Notes: generated from the sequence alone by a model not told the origin. A stretch of DNA of 7,503 nt from Anaerolineales bacterium UBA2200 (GCA_002327925.1 DCVA01000013.1:1-7503); one strand, 5' to 3'. Positions 1 to 6,356 are shown, counted from the stretch's first letter. Made by a program: numbers and translations.

Positions 1-1
1 T

Positions 2-1198
2 GCGAGTGCGGAGAGCAGCGTGGTGAGCAATCGTCCGAGGCTAGTCATCACCTACCGCAACGACGGTGTGAGCGCAACCTTGACTCCGACCCCGACTCAA
101 ACTTGGACATCAACAGCGACTGCGACGGCAACGGCGCCTTTGGTGAACACGGCAACCCCAACCGCGACGAGCGCTGCTGTGCCAAGGAACCTTGCACTCG
201 GTAGGCTAGCCTATGCCTCCTCTGTCGAGGGCGCTATGGGGCCTGCATACGCCGTTGACGGTCAGATGACTACGCGCTGGTCCACCGGGTTCAGCGACCC
301 GCAGTGGATCTATGTTGACCTCGGCACAATCTACTCAGTGAAGGAGGTTCGGCTCTTCTGGGAGGCATGGGGCCTCGAGTACCGAATCGAGCTGTCGAAT
401 GATGCCACGAACTGGACCGCAGCCTATCATGAGACCAACGCGGATGGACGCCTGGATGTGATTCCGGTGTCGGCAAGCGGAAGGTACGTTCGCATGTATG
501 GCATTCGCCGCGGGACAGGCTGGGGGTACTCGCTGTTTGAGTTCGAGGTATACGACGTCACTCCACCGCCGCCCCCCACCTTAACGCCCACGGCCACACC
601 CACAGGGCAGCCACCTACTCCAACGCCGACTCTGCCCGGCATCGGGAGCCTTCTCTGGAGCGACGACTTTGATGACGGAGACTATGCTGGCTGGGAAGTC
701 GTCAGTGGCGTTTGGGGTGTGACTGACGGTTGCCTGGTGGGGCACTACCCCGTGTGCAGCGGCAGCTACACCATCATGACAGGCGATCCAGCTTGGACCA
801 ACTTCCAGCTCACGCTGGACCTAAAGCGCATCAGTGGATGGGATGGGCCCGACATTATGCTTCGGCACTCGGCGGGCGGTTCCTACACAGTACAGATACA
901 CCCATCCGTACCTTATGGCGGCAGCGCCATGCTGCTCAAGTCTGGAACAGGAATGGTGGCCAACGTCAATTGGCCCTTCAATGCCGGCGTCTGGTATCGC
1001 ATCAAGATCAAGCTTTATGGTCCGCGGATTGAGGTGTGGCTGGTGGAGTCGACGTCCTTCGAGAGCCTACTAATCAGCTACACTGACGTCAGCCCGGTGT
1101 TCATATCAGGAAGGATCGGTTTGTCTGTTGGCGCCGGTGCTCTGTGCGACTCCGAGGTATGGTTTGACAATCTCCAGGTTGCTGGCTTGCTTGATTAG
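2..1198 (+). CDS. Secreted multidomain protein, C-terminal part: discoidin (F5/8 type C) plus concanavalin-like domain
   Basis: The reading frame is open to the left edge, so the gene starts outside the window. The GTG at 20 is only an internal codon. The first visible residues (..SSVVSNRPRLVITY) resemble the end of a DNRLRE-type beta-sandwich domain found in surface proteins. Counting from codon 20, a Thr/Ala/Pro-rich linker spans about 20-53. An F5/8 type C (CBM32-like) domain spans about 57-179, with the typical NLALG start, AVDG..TRW and W-I-Y-V-D-L-G motifs and a GR-Y-V-R-M strand near its end. A second Pro/Thr linker spans 181-206. A jelly-roll region (LamG/DUF1080-like) follows from about 210 to the stop, with D-D-F-D-D-G at its start and W-F-D-N-L-Q-V at its end. 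Such proteins usually bind glycans outside the cell. No catalytic domain is visible here; one may lie upstream. The ligand is unknown. Confidence 0.85.
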   Translation, partial: ASAESSVVSNRPRLVITYRNDGVSATLTPTPTQTWTSTATATATAPLVNTATPTATSAAVPRNLALGRLAYASSVEGAMGPAYAVDGQMTTRWSTGFSDPQWIYVDLGTIYSVKEVRLFWEAWGLEYRIELSNDATNWTAAYHETNADGRLDVIPVSASGRYVRMYGIRRGTGWGYSLFEFEVYDVTPPPPPTLTPTATPTGQPPTPTPTLPGIGSLLWSDDFDDGDYAGWEVVSGVWGVTDGCLVGHYPVCSGSYTIMTGDPAWTNFQLTLDLKRISGWDGPDIMLRHSAGGSYTVQIHPSVPYGGSAMLLKSGTGMVANVNWPFNAGVWYRIKIKLYGPRIEVWLVESTSFESLLISYTDVSPVFISGRIGLSVGAGALCDSEVWFDNLQVAGLLD

Positions 1199-1590
1199 CC
1201 CTTACCGCCCCCCCCACACACATGAGTCGCGACGGTGACTTCCCGGCGGTGGAGAGGTCGGTCACAGAGCAGTAGGGGTCGAGAGGGTAGGTAAGGGGCG
1301 ACTACATCTGCAGTGTCACCGGCGCCCCGACGGCTGATGCGGCAGAATCGCTATCCTGGGACCTGGAAACACGCGGCAACATACCCTGAGGGTTAACCCG
1401 ACCGCTCGTCGTTCAGGGCCGACGCGACGGTTGGGCGGGAGAGTCTGCTGCTGACCGATGCTGGGTGGAACAGTACCTAGATGGCGACGGAGTTATGCAT
1501 CAACCGCGGACTGTGCAGGGCGATTCCGTGGGAACGCAGGCTTCTGGTAGTCCCAGCAGAGCCATCGGACAGGGGATTCGGTCGGCGGGG
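1199..1590. other. Convergent intergenic region without a supported gene
   Basis: This stretch lies between the stop of the plus-strand surface protein and the stop of the minus-strand binding protein. I see no convincing coding frame, tRNA or hairpin followed by a T tract in either direction. It holds a short C run just after the first stop and a 10-base perfect palindrome (GGGTTAACCC, 1390-1399) overlapping a second small inverted repeat. Transcripts from both sides presumably end here, but no intrinsic terminator is evident. Confidence 0.6.
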
Positions 1591-2385
1591 CTAGAACCAG
1601 CGCTGCTGCAGCGTCTTGAGGAACCCCTGACGGGTCAACCGGGCCAGCTCATCGGCGATGCGTTTCCAGGTGTAGCCGCTGCCAGGGCGCACAGCGATGA
1701 CATACTGCTCATCGCTCAAGAAGCGTTTGATGTAGCGGATTCCCCCCGACTCACGGGCGAAATGGTAGACGTTCACGCTGTCGGCGATGGCCGCATCGAC
1801 CTCTCCATCGTGGAGCGCCTGCAGTGCCTCCTGCGCTCCCGGGCAGGTGACGATCTCGAGCGGAATTCGTCCCTGCTCCAGATGGTGTCGCGCCTCCAGC
1901 TCGGCAGCGCTGCCCAGCTCCACGGCCACCCTCTTGCCACCGAGCTGGTTTACCCCCCGAATTCGGCGCTCCTCCTGGCGGACGGCCAGCAGCAGCCCGG
2001 CGTTGAAGTAGGATGGGGAGTAGATGACGTCCTCGGTCAGCGTCTCGTCGTAGGGCAGGGCCGAAAGGATCATATCGCATTTGCCGGCCAGCAGGGCATC
2101 GTACAGGCCATCAAAGTGCACGTTGACGAACTCGGCCCGGACCCCCCATCGACCGGCCAGCTCGTTGGCCAGGTCCACATCGAATCCGGAGAAGGCTCCT
2201 GCGGCATCGGTCATTCCAAAGGGCGGATAGGCCGCCTCCATACACACACGCATCACGCCCGCCTCCGAGATCCTGTCCCAGGTGGGGTCGCTGCCCCCGA
2301 GATACAAGGCGTTACGGATGCAGACCGCAGCACAGGCCCAGCACACCAACCCGGCCAGAAACCAGACCAGCCGTGGATGCTTCAT
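1591..2385 (-). CDS. Family 3 extracellular solute-binding protein (PBPb-like), stand-alone
   Basis: This is a 264-residue periplasmic-type binding protein of the amino-acid (family 3) class. A basic N-terminus and hydrophobic stretch (about 6-23) form a signal peptide or membrane anchor; the cysteines at 15, 18 and 22 do not make a canonical lipobox. The binding fold is shown by A-Y-P-P-F-G (52-57), the family signature G-F-D-V-D-L (67-72), a C-D-M-I-L-S-A-L-P strand (103-111), Y-S-P-S-Y-F (122-127), and V-D-A-A-I-A-D-S (196-203), which supplies the usual ligand aspartate. The arginine that commonly binds the ligand carboxylate is not apparent near 113-118. The ATG at 2385 overlaps the stop of the upstream hydrolase gene as ATGA, and GGGGAG (2393-2398) sits 7 bases before it. 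No ABC permease or ATPase is adjacent, so it may deliver to distant transporters or act as a sensor. The ligand is not predictable. Confidence 0.85.
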   Translation of the reverse strand: MKHPRLVWFLAGLVCWACAAVCIRNALYLGGSDPTWDRISEAGVMRVCMEAAYPPFGMTDAAGAFSGFDVDLANELAGRWGVRAEFVNVHFDGLYDALLAGKCDMILSALPYDETLTEDVIYSPSYFNAGLLLAVRQEERRIRGVNQLGGKRVAVELGSAAELEARHHLEQGRIPLEIVTCPGAQEALQALHDGEVDAAIADSVNVYHFARESGGIRYIKRFLSDEQYVIAVRPGSGYTWKRIADELARLTRQGFLKTLQQRWF

Positions 2386-3548
2386 GGCAGCTCTCCCCGG
2401 GCGTAGGCCTGCACCGCGTCGTAGATCGGCCGGCTCACGAAACCGGGCGTGACAAAGGTAAAGTCGTCCTGGTAGGTGCGCGCTGGGCGCGGGTAACGAA
2501 ATACCCACATGGCCACCATCCGGCACCAGGACCATTCCTCCAGCACCTTTTCGTAGGCGCGAACCGTATAGTCGATGCGCAGGGCCGGGCGCACCGCGTT
2601 GGCCCAGCGGCGATTGTCGTTCCACCCCGCCTCTGTGATGTAGCAGGGCAGGTCGCCGTCGCCGTTGCGCACCAGCACCTCGTGCAGTAAGCTGGCCCGC
2701 GAAAAGCCCAGTGTCGTCTCCGAGGCCTCGGCGTCAGGGGAGAGGGTCCAGCCGTAGGCGTGGATGGCCAGCCCGTCGAAAAAGCCCCTGGCGCCCGCGT
2801 CGTACATCTGCTGGAGGAACAACAGGTCGTCCATGCCCCACTCGCTGCCAGGCGGTGCGAGGGTGGGGGCGAGGCCGGCGGCCAGCACGGTCACGTTCGG
2901 ATCCGCGTCTTTGGCCCTGCGGTAGGCGGCCTGCAGCAGCCGCGTGTAGGCGGCCGGGTCGGGCAGTCGGTAGCCCCACTCGAAAGCCAGGTTGGGCTCG
3001 TTCCAGATCACAACGTAGTGGACTCGTTCGCGAAAGTGCTCGACAAAGGTGTAGACAAAGTCGGCATAGTCGTCGTAGCTCTCTTCGGGCAGGTAGCGGT
3101 AGGTGGTGTCCGGCGGGCGCGCCCAGTCCGGCACGAAATCGATGCGCGCCACGACCTGCAGACCCTGGGCGAGCGCGTGGTCCACGACGAGGTCCGGGTG
3201 GCTCCAGTCAAAGCGGCCCTTCTCCGGCTCGTAGTAGCCCCACGGGAAATACTCGACAATCCAGGACGCGCCCATCTCGCGCACCATCTCCAGGGTGCGC
3301 TTGATCTTCCACTCCTCGACCTCATCCGTGAGCCGCGTGTGCACGCCCATCTTGGGGTTGGTGGTCACCACGGTCCGGGGCTCCCCGATGTGCACGACAG
3401 GCCCTGGCACTCGGGCTGTCAGGCCGATCAGGGGCAGAATCAGCATCAGGCGTGGCAGCAACGGGGATCTGAGCGCATGGTTCAGACCCTGCGAGAGCAG
3501 GCCGCACAGCTCGGACAGGACGGACTTGCCTGAAGGGGCGGATTCCAT
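2382..3548 (-). CDS. Membrane-anchored clan GH-A glycoside hydrolase-like protein
   Basis: This 388-residue protein has an (alpha/beta)8-barrel of the GH5/GH39-like cellulase superfamily. A hydrophobic segment at about 29-46 (after the SPLLPR sequence) fits a signal anchor, putting the barrel outside the cell. Visible barrel elements include E-Y-F-P-W-G-Y-Y-E-P near 99-108, V-V-A-R-I-D near 132-137, W-N-E-P-N at 182-186 (E184 the likely acid/base), A-I-H-A-Y-G-W near 261-267, and Y-I-T-E-A-G-W with E306 the likely nucleophile. Both catalytic glutamates are therefore present and activity is plausible; the substrate is unknown. The start at 3548 is preferred. The longer alternative (GTG at 3617) would begin inside the terminator hairpin of the upstream gene and upstream of the best promoter. 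The stop overlaps the start of the binding-protein gene by 4 bases, which implies translational coupling. Exact GH family assignment needs a profile search. Confidence 0.8.
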   Translation of the reverse strand: MESAPSGKSVLSELCGLLSQGLNHALRSPLLPRLMLILPLIGLTARVPGPVVHIGEPRTVVTTNPKMGVHTRLTDEVEEWKIKRTLEMVREMGASWIVEYFPWGYYEPEKGRFDWSHPDLVVDHALAQGLQVVARIDFVPDWARPPDTTYRYLPEESYDDYADFVYTFVEHFRERVHYVVIWNEPNLAFEWGYRLPDPAAYTRLLQAAYRRAKDADPNVTVLAAGLAPTLAPPGSEWGMDDLLFLQQMYDAGARGFFDGLAIHAYGWTLSPDAEASETTLGFSRASLLHEVLVRNGDGDLPCYITEAGWNDNRRWANAVRPALRIDYTVRAYEKVLEEWSWCRMVAMWVFRYPRPARTYQDDFTFVTPGFVSRPIYDAVQAYARGELP

Positions 3549-3554
3549 TGGGCT

Positions 3555-3583
3555 ATTGTATCCTCGCTTCTCTGCCCCGACAA
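3555..3583 (-). promoter_or_regulatory. Candidate leaderless promoter for the hydrolase/binding-protein pair
   Basis: Read on the minus strand, TTGTCG (3578-3583) lies 17 bases before TACAAT (3555-3560, five of six matches to TATAAT). Only 5 bases separate the -10 box from the ATG at 3548, so the transcript would start at or next to the start codon. A GAGGA just upstream is too far from the ATG and would lie outside such a transcript. The site falls directly after the nfnB terminator, as expected for a new transcription unit. Confidence 0.55.
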
Positions 3584-3604
3584 GCCGCAGCCGCGCCGGC
3601 GCGG

Positions 3605-3639
3605 AAAACAAAGACACCGGGCGCTATGGCCCGGTGTCT
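3605..3639 (-). terminator. Intrinsic terminator of the nfnAB unit
   Basis: A perfect 11-base-pair stem (3612-3622 with 3629-3639) closes a 6-base loop. On the minus strand it is followed at once by TTGTTTT (3605-3611). It lies about 14 bases after the nfnB stop. On the plus strand no T tract follows the stem, so it acts on leftward transcription only. Confidence 0.85.
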
Positions 3640-3653
3640 GGGTGTACGTGTCC

Positions 3654-5087
3654 CTATTCGTGGGCGGGTTTCGCCGAGGGCTCCACCCACCACTCCTGAT
3701 CGGGATTCTTCAGGAAGGCGTCCATGTCCGCGGCGGCGCGCTTGCCGGCGCCCATGGCGCTGATGACCGTGGCCGCACCGGTAACGATGTCGCCGCCGGA
3801 CCAGATGCGGGCCCTCTTGGTGCGCCCGTTCTCCTCGTTGGCCACTACGGTACCGTGCCTGCTGCGCTCCAGGGACGGAGTGTCGGTAAAGACCATCGGG
3901 TTCGGCCGTGTGCCCAGGGCCATAACGACCATGTCCACTTCTTCCTCGTACTCCGACCCGGGGATCGGCACGGGGCGGGGCCGCCCGCTGGCATCCGGTT
4001 CTCCAAGCTGCTGCTTCTGCAGTCGGATACCCTTGACCCAGCCCTTTTCGGTGCCCAGGATGGAGATGGGATTGGTCAGGTAGTGGAACTCGATGCCTTC
4101 CTCTTCGGCGTTGGCCAGCTCTTCAGCGCGGGCCGGAGCTTCGGCCTTGGTGCGGCGGTAGACCACCTGCACCCTGTCCGCGCCCAGCCGCAGCGCGCAG
4201 CGCGCCGAGTCCATGGCCACGTTGCCTGCGCCGATGACGGCGACCTGCTTGCCGATCATAATCGGCGTGTCGTACTCGGGGAACTTGTAGGCCTTCATCA
4301 GATTGGTGCGGGTCAGGAACTCGTTGGCACTGTAGACGCCATTCAAGTTCTCTCCCGGGATGTTCATGAACATCGGCAGGCCGGCGCCCGTCCCCAGGAA
4401 GATGGCGTCGTAGCCCATGGCGAAGAGCTCATCGACCGTGGCCAGTTTGCCAACCACGTTGTTGAGCCGCAGCTCAACGCCCAGGCTCTGTACGTACTGC
4501 ACCTCCGTGCCCACGATGGACTTGGGCAGTCTGAATTCGGGGATGCCGTAGATGAGCACACCACCCGGAGCGTGGAGCGCCTCGAACAGGGTCACCTGAT
4601 GGCCGAGCTTGGCCAGATCGCCGGCGCAGGTCAGGCCGGCCGGGCCGGCCCCGATCACAGCCACGCGCTTGCCCGTGCTTGGCGCCAGGGCCGGCTTGCG
4701 CACGCCCTGGCCGATCTCCCAGTCGGAAACGTACCGCTCGAGGCGGCCGATGGCCACCGGCTCGAACTTTTTTCCGAGCACGCACTTTTCCTCGCACTGC
4801 GTTTCCTGCGGGCAGACGCGCCCGCAGATGGCCGGCAGGTTGTTCTTGTCCTTGAGCATCTCCACAGAGCGCCACATGTCGCCTTCGCGCAGAGCCAGAA
4901 TGAACTCGGGGATGCGCACGTTGACCGGGCAGCCCTCGCGGCAGGTGGGGTCCTTGCACTGCAGGCAGCGCTGGGCCTCGGCCAGAGCCTGCTCGGCGCT
5001 GTAGCCCAGGGCGACTTCGTTAAAGTTGCGCCCGCGGACTTGAGGGTCCTGGCGCGGCATCTCGTTTCTGGGTCCGATCTTGGCCAT
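3654..5087 (-). CDS. nfnB: NfnB, large subunit of NADH-dependent ferredoxin:NADP+ oxidoreductase (GltD/GltA-like)
   Basis: This 477-residue cytoplasmic iron-sulfur flavoprotein has two N-terminal cysteine motifs, C41-x2-C44-x4-C49-x3-C53 and C88-x3-C92-x5-C98-x3-C102, which bind [4Fe-4S] clusters. An FAD Rossmann motif G-A-G-P-A-G-L (146-152) with acidic E169 follows. A second nucleotide motif, G-A-G-N-V-A-M-D (286-293) with R-R-T at 311-313, fits NADP(H). A C-terminal FAD contact (S-G-G-D, then T-G-A-A-T) starts near 430. Many databases call this family glutamate synthase small subunit, but no large glutamate synthase gene is present and the partner next to it is NfnA, so the Nfn role is preferred. 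Nfn couples NADH and reduced ferredoxin oxidation to NADP+ reduction by electron bifurcation, reversibly. The ATG at 5087 gives the usual family N-terminus (M-A-K-I) and is preceded by GGAGG (5098-5102); the ATG at 5111 lacks a ribosome site. It follows nfnA by 2 bases and ends at a strong terminator. Confidence 0.9.
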   Translation of the reverse strand: MAKIGPRNEMPRQDPQVRGRNFNEVALGYSAEQALAEAQRCLQCKDPTCREGCPVNVRIPEFILALREGDMWRSVEMLKDKNNLPAICGRVCPQETQCEEKCVLGKKFEPVAIGRLERYVSDWEIGQGVRKPALAPSTGKRVAVIGAGPAGLTCAGDLAKLGHQVTLFEALHAPGGVLIYGIPEFRLPKSIVGTEVQYVQSLGVELRLNNVVGKLATVDELFAMGYDAIFLGTGAGLPMFMNIPGENLNGVYSANEFLTRTNLMKAYKFPEYDTPIMIGKQVAVIGAGNVAMDSARCALRLGADRVQVVYRRTKAEAPARAEELANAEEEGIEFHYLTNPISILGTEKGWVKGIRLQKQQLGEPDASGRPRPVPIPGSEYEEEVDMVVMALGTRPNPMVFTDTPSLERSRHGTVVANEENGRTKRARIWSGGDIVTGAATVISAMGAGKRAAADMDAFLKNPDQEWWVEPSAKPAHE

Positions 5088-5089
5088 CT

Positions 5090-5944
5090 CTACTTGCCCT
5101 CCCCACAGCATTCGCCGTGAGCGTGTTGTTCAAAGCGCTCTGTAGCGCGCTTCTCCTGATCGACGTAGATGCGCTGCCGGTCCAGCAGCAGTCCCCAGTC
5201 CACCTGGTGGCCGTCGAACTCGGGCCCGTCGACGCACACGAACTTGGTCTTGCCGCCCACTTCGACGCGGCAGGCGCCGCACATCCCCGTGCCGTCCACC
5301 ATGATCGAGTTGAGACTGACGATGGTCTTGACGCCGAAGGGCTGCGTGGCCAGGGCGGCGAACTTCATCATGATCGCCGGACCGATGGCCCAGATGATGT
5401 TCGGCTTGTGGTCCGAAGAGAGGATCTCCTTCATCGGCTCTGTCACCAGCGCCTTGCGGGCGTAGCTTCCATCGTCCGTGCAAACGATCAGCTCATCGCT
5501 GACGGAGCGCATCTTGTCTTCCCAGAACAGCAGGCCCTGGTTGCGGGCACCTATGATGGCGATGACCTTGTTGCCCGCTTCACGCAGGGAGCGCGCGATG
5601 GGGTAGATGGGGGCAATGCCCACCCCGCCGCCGACCACCATGACGGTGCCATAGTTCTCGATCTCCGTCGGCTGGCCCAGCGGACCGACAAAGCTGGCGA
5701 ACTCGTCGCCGACCTTCATCGTACCCATCTGCTTGGTGGTCTTGCCCACTTCCTGAAAGACGATGGTGATCTCGCCGCTCTCGCGATCATAGTCAGCCAC
5801 GGTCAGCGGGACACGCTCACCCTCTTCGTTGATGCGGACAATGACAAACTGGCCGGCTTTCGCTTTGCGGGCCACTTCCGGCGCGTGAACCTTGAACAAC
5901 TTGGTGACAGGCGCCAGGTCCTCTCTGGCTGTGATGCGATACAC
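5090..5944 (-). CDS. nfnA: NfnA, small subunit of NADH-dependent ferredoxin:NADP+ oxidoreductase (ferredoxin reductase-like)
   Basis: This 284-residue cytoplasmic protein belongs to the ferredoxin-NADP reductase-like family often annotated as sulfide or dihydroorotate dehydrogenase FAD/NAD subunit. The N-terminal FAD barrel includes R44-V-P-L-T-V and G-P-L-G-Q-P-T-E (87-94). The NAD(H) domain begins with V-G-G-G-V-G-I-A-P-I-Y-P (104-115), and a T-D-D-G-S-Y motif lies at 156-161. The C-terminal [2Fe-2S] site shows D217-x4-C222-x2-C225-x11-C237. This agrees with the Asp plus three Cys ligation I recall for characterised NfnA proteins. The start is GTG at 5944, supported by AAGGAGG 6 bases upstream and by the family N-terminus. 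The tail carries H-A-H-G-E-C-C, a small His/Cys-rich end of unknown meaning. It is the first gene of a two-gene operon with nfnB. Length is normal for the family. Confidence 0.9.
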   Translation of the reverse strand: MYRITAREDLAPVTKLFKVHAPEVARKAKAGQFVIVRINEEGERVPLTVADYDRESGEITIVFQEVGKTTKQMGTMKVGDEFASFVGPLGQPTEIENYGTVMVVGGGVGIAPIYPIARSLREAGNKVIAIIGARNQGLLFWEDKMRSVSDELIVCTDDGSYARKALVTEPMKEILSSDHKPNIIWAIGPAIMMKFAALATQPFGVKTIVSLNSIMVDGTGMCGACRVEVGGKTKFVCVDGPEFDGHQVDWGLLLDRQRIYVDQEKRATERFEQHAHGECCGEGK

Positions 5945-5950
5945 CTGCTT

Positions 5951-5957
5951 CCTCCTT
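5951..5957 (-). promoter_or_regulatory. Ribosome binding site deciding the GTG start of nfnA
   Basis: AAGGAGG on the minus strand ends 6 bases before the GTG at 5944. It is a near-perfect Shine-Dalgarno sequence and fixes a non-ATG start for this gene. Confidence 0.85.
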
Positions 5958-5981
5958 ACCGAGTAATGTCGAAACTGGACA

Positions 5982-6013
5982 CAACAAAACGGAGGCGCGG
6001 CCAGGGCCGCGCC
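5982..6013 (-). promoter_or_regulatory. GC-rich hairpin in the nfnAB leader, possible attenuator
   Basis: Inside the roughly 100-base leader of nfnAB lies a perfect inverted repeat of 9 bases per arm (5994-6002 and 6005-6013) with a 2-base centre, so the RNA would form a stem of about 8 pairs with a tetraloop. On the minus strand it is followed by TCCG and then TTTTGTTG (5982-5989), which resembles an imperfect intrinsic terminator. It lies between the promoter and the ribosome site, so it could reduce readthrough or protect the 5' end of the message. No known riboswitch class was recognised. Confidence 0.5.
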
Positions 6014-6051
6014 CGTCTGGTTGTCGCGTTGCGTTTCTGAAACCGTGCACT

Positions 6052-6079
6052 ATTCTAGCCTGCCGTGCCATCTTGTCAA
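6052..6079 (-). promoter_or_regulatory. Sigma70-type promoter of nfnAB
   Basis: On the minus strand a perfect TTGACA (6074-6079) is followed after 16 bases by TAGAAT (6052-6057, five of six matches to TATAAT). Transcription would start near 6045, giving a leader of about 100 bases before the nfnA GTG. The promoter lies just past the candidate terminator of the upstream glnS group. Confidence 0.75.
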
Positions 6080-6100
6080 CCTGCACGGCGAGCCAGGCAG

Positions 6101-6144
6101 CAAAAGGCCGGGCAGCGCACCGGTTTTGTACGCCGGACCCGGCC
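6101..6144 (-). terminator. Candidate terminator of the glnS/small membrane protein group
   Basis: On the minus strand GGCCGGG (6138-6144) pairs perfectly with CCCGGCC (6106-6112), which is followed by TTTTG (6101-6105). The 25 bases between contain a further CCGG/CCGG pairing. It starts about 10 bases after the stop of the 65-residue protein. The T tract is short, so termination may be partial. Confidence 0.45.
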
Positions 6145-6154
6145 AGGATCGCGC

Positions 6155-6352
6155 CTATCTGGGGAGCAGGTCGATGAACTGTCTGGCCAGAGCGACGACA
6201 GCGGCGCCGAGCTTGACCACCTGCCCCGGCTGCAGCGGTTTGGACCTGTTTGTGCTCCTCTGGCTGCGTGAGTACAACCATCCCAGGGCTGCCCCGGAGA
6301 GGGCGCCCAGCACCGTCCCAAGCAGAATTGCTTGAGTCTCCCGCTTACGCAT
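6155..6352 (-). CDS. Small single-span membrane protein, 65 residues
   Basis: I do not recognise a named family; the look is YtxH-like. The protein has a basic N-terminus (M-R-K-R-E), one glycine-rich membrane segment at about 8-27 with G-x3-G spacing, a polar basic stretch (28-38), and a mildly amphipathic C-terminal helix (about 42-63). The ATG at 6352 is chosen because AGGAGG (6360-6365) lies 7 bases upstream. A longer frame starting at 6430 would run into the previous gene and lacks this support. The gene starts 4 bases after the stop of the 93-residue membrane protein gene, so the two are likely co-translated. Confidence 0.75.
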   Translation of the reverse strand: MRKRETQAILLGTVLGALSGAALGWLYSRSQRSTNRSKPLQPGQVVKLGAAVVALARQFIDLLPR

Positions 6353-6356
6353 CTCA

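Noticed and set aside
80..180. Thr/Pro linker DNA as a tandem repeat or mobile element
   Set aside because: The DNA is only loosely repetitive. It encodes an ordinary low-complexity protein linker.
1230..1275. GTGAC/GTCAC inverted repeat after the surface protein stop as a terminator
   Set aside because: The stem is only 5 base pairs with a loop of about 20 bases and no T tract.
1465..2406. A 313-codon open frame on the plus strand
   Set aside because: It lies mostly opposite the family 3 binding protein, has low-complexity composition and shows no domain.
2386..2625. Longer N-terminus for the binding protein starting at 2625
   Set aside because: The extra 80 residues overlap the conserved C-terminus of the hydrolase in another frame. 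The signal peptide begins at ATG 2385.
3549..3617. Longer N-terminus for the hydrolase starting at GTG 3617
   Set aside because: The start would sit inside the nfnB terminator stem and upstream of the best promoter, and no ribosome site supports it.
5088..5111. Longer N-terminus for NfnB starting at ATG 5111
   Set aside because: It lacks a ribosome site and adds eight residues before the normal family start at M-A-K-I.
3642..5120. A 492-codon open frame on the plus strand across nfnB
   Set aside because: It is the antisense shadow of a GC-rich conserved gene. Its translation has no recognisable domain, while the minus-strand frame has full NfnB motifs.
5117..6040. A 307-codon open frame on the plus strand across nfnA
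   Set aside because: It is antisense to a well-supported gene and runs through its promoter and leader without any family features.
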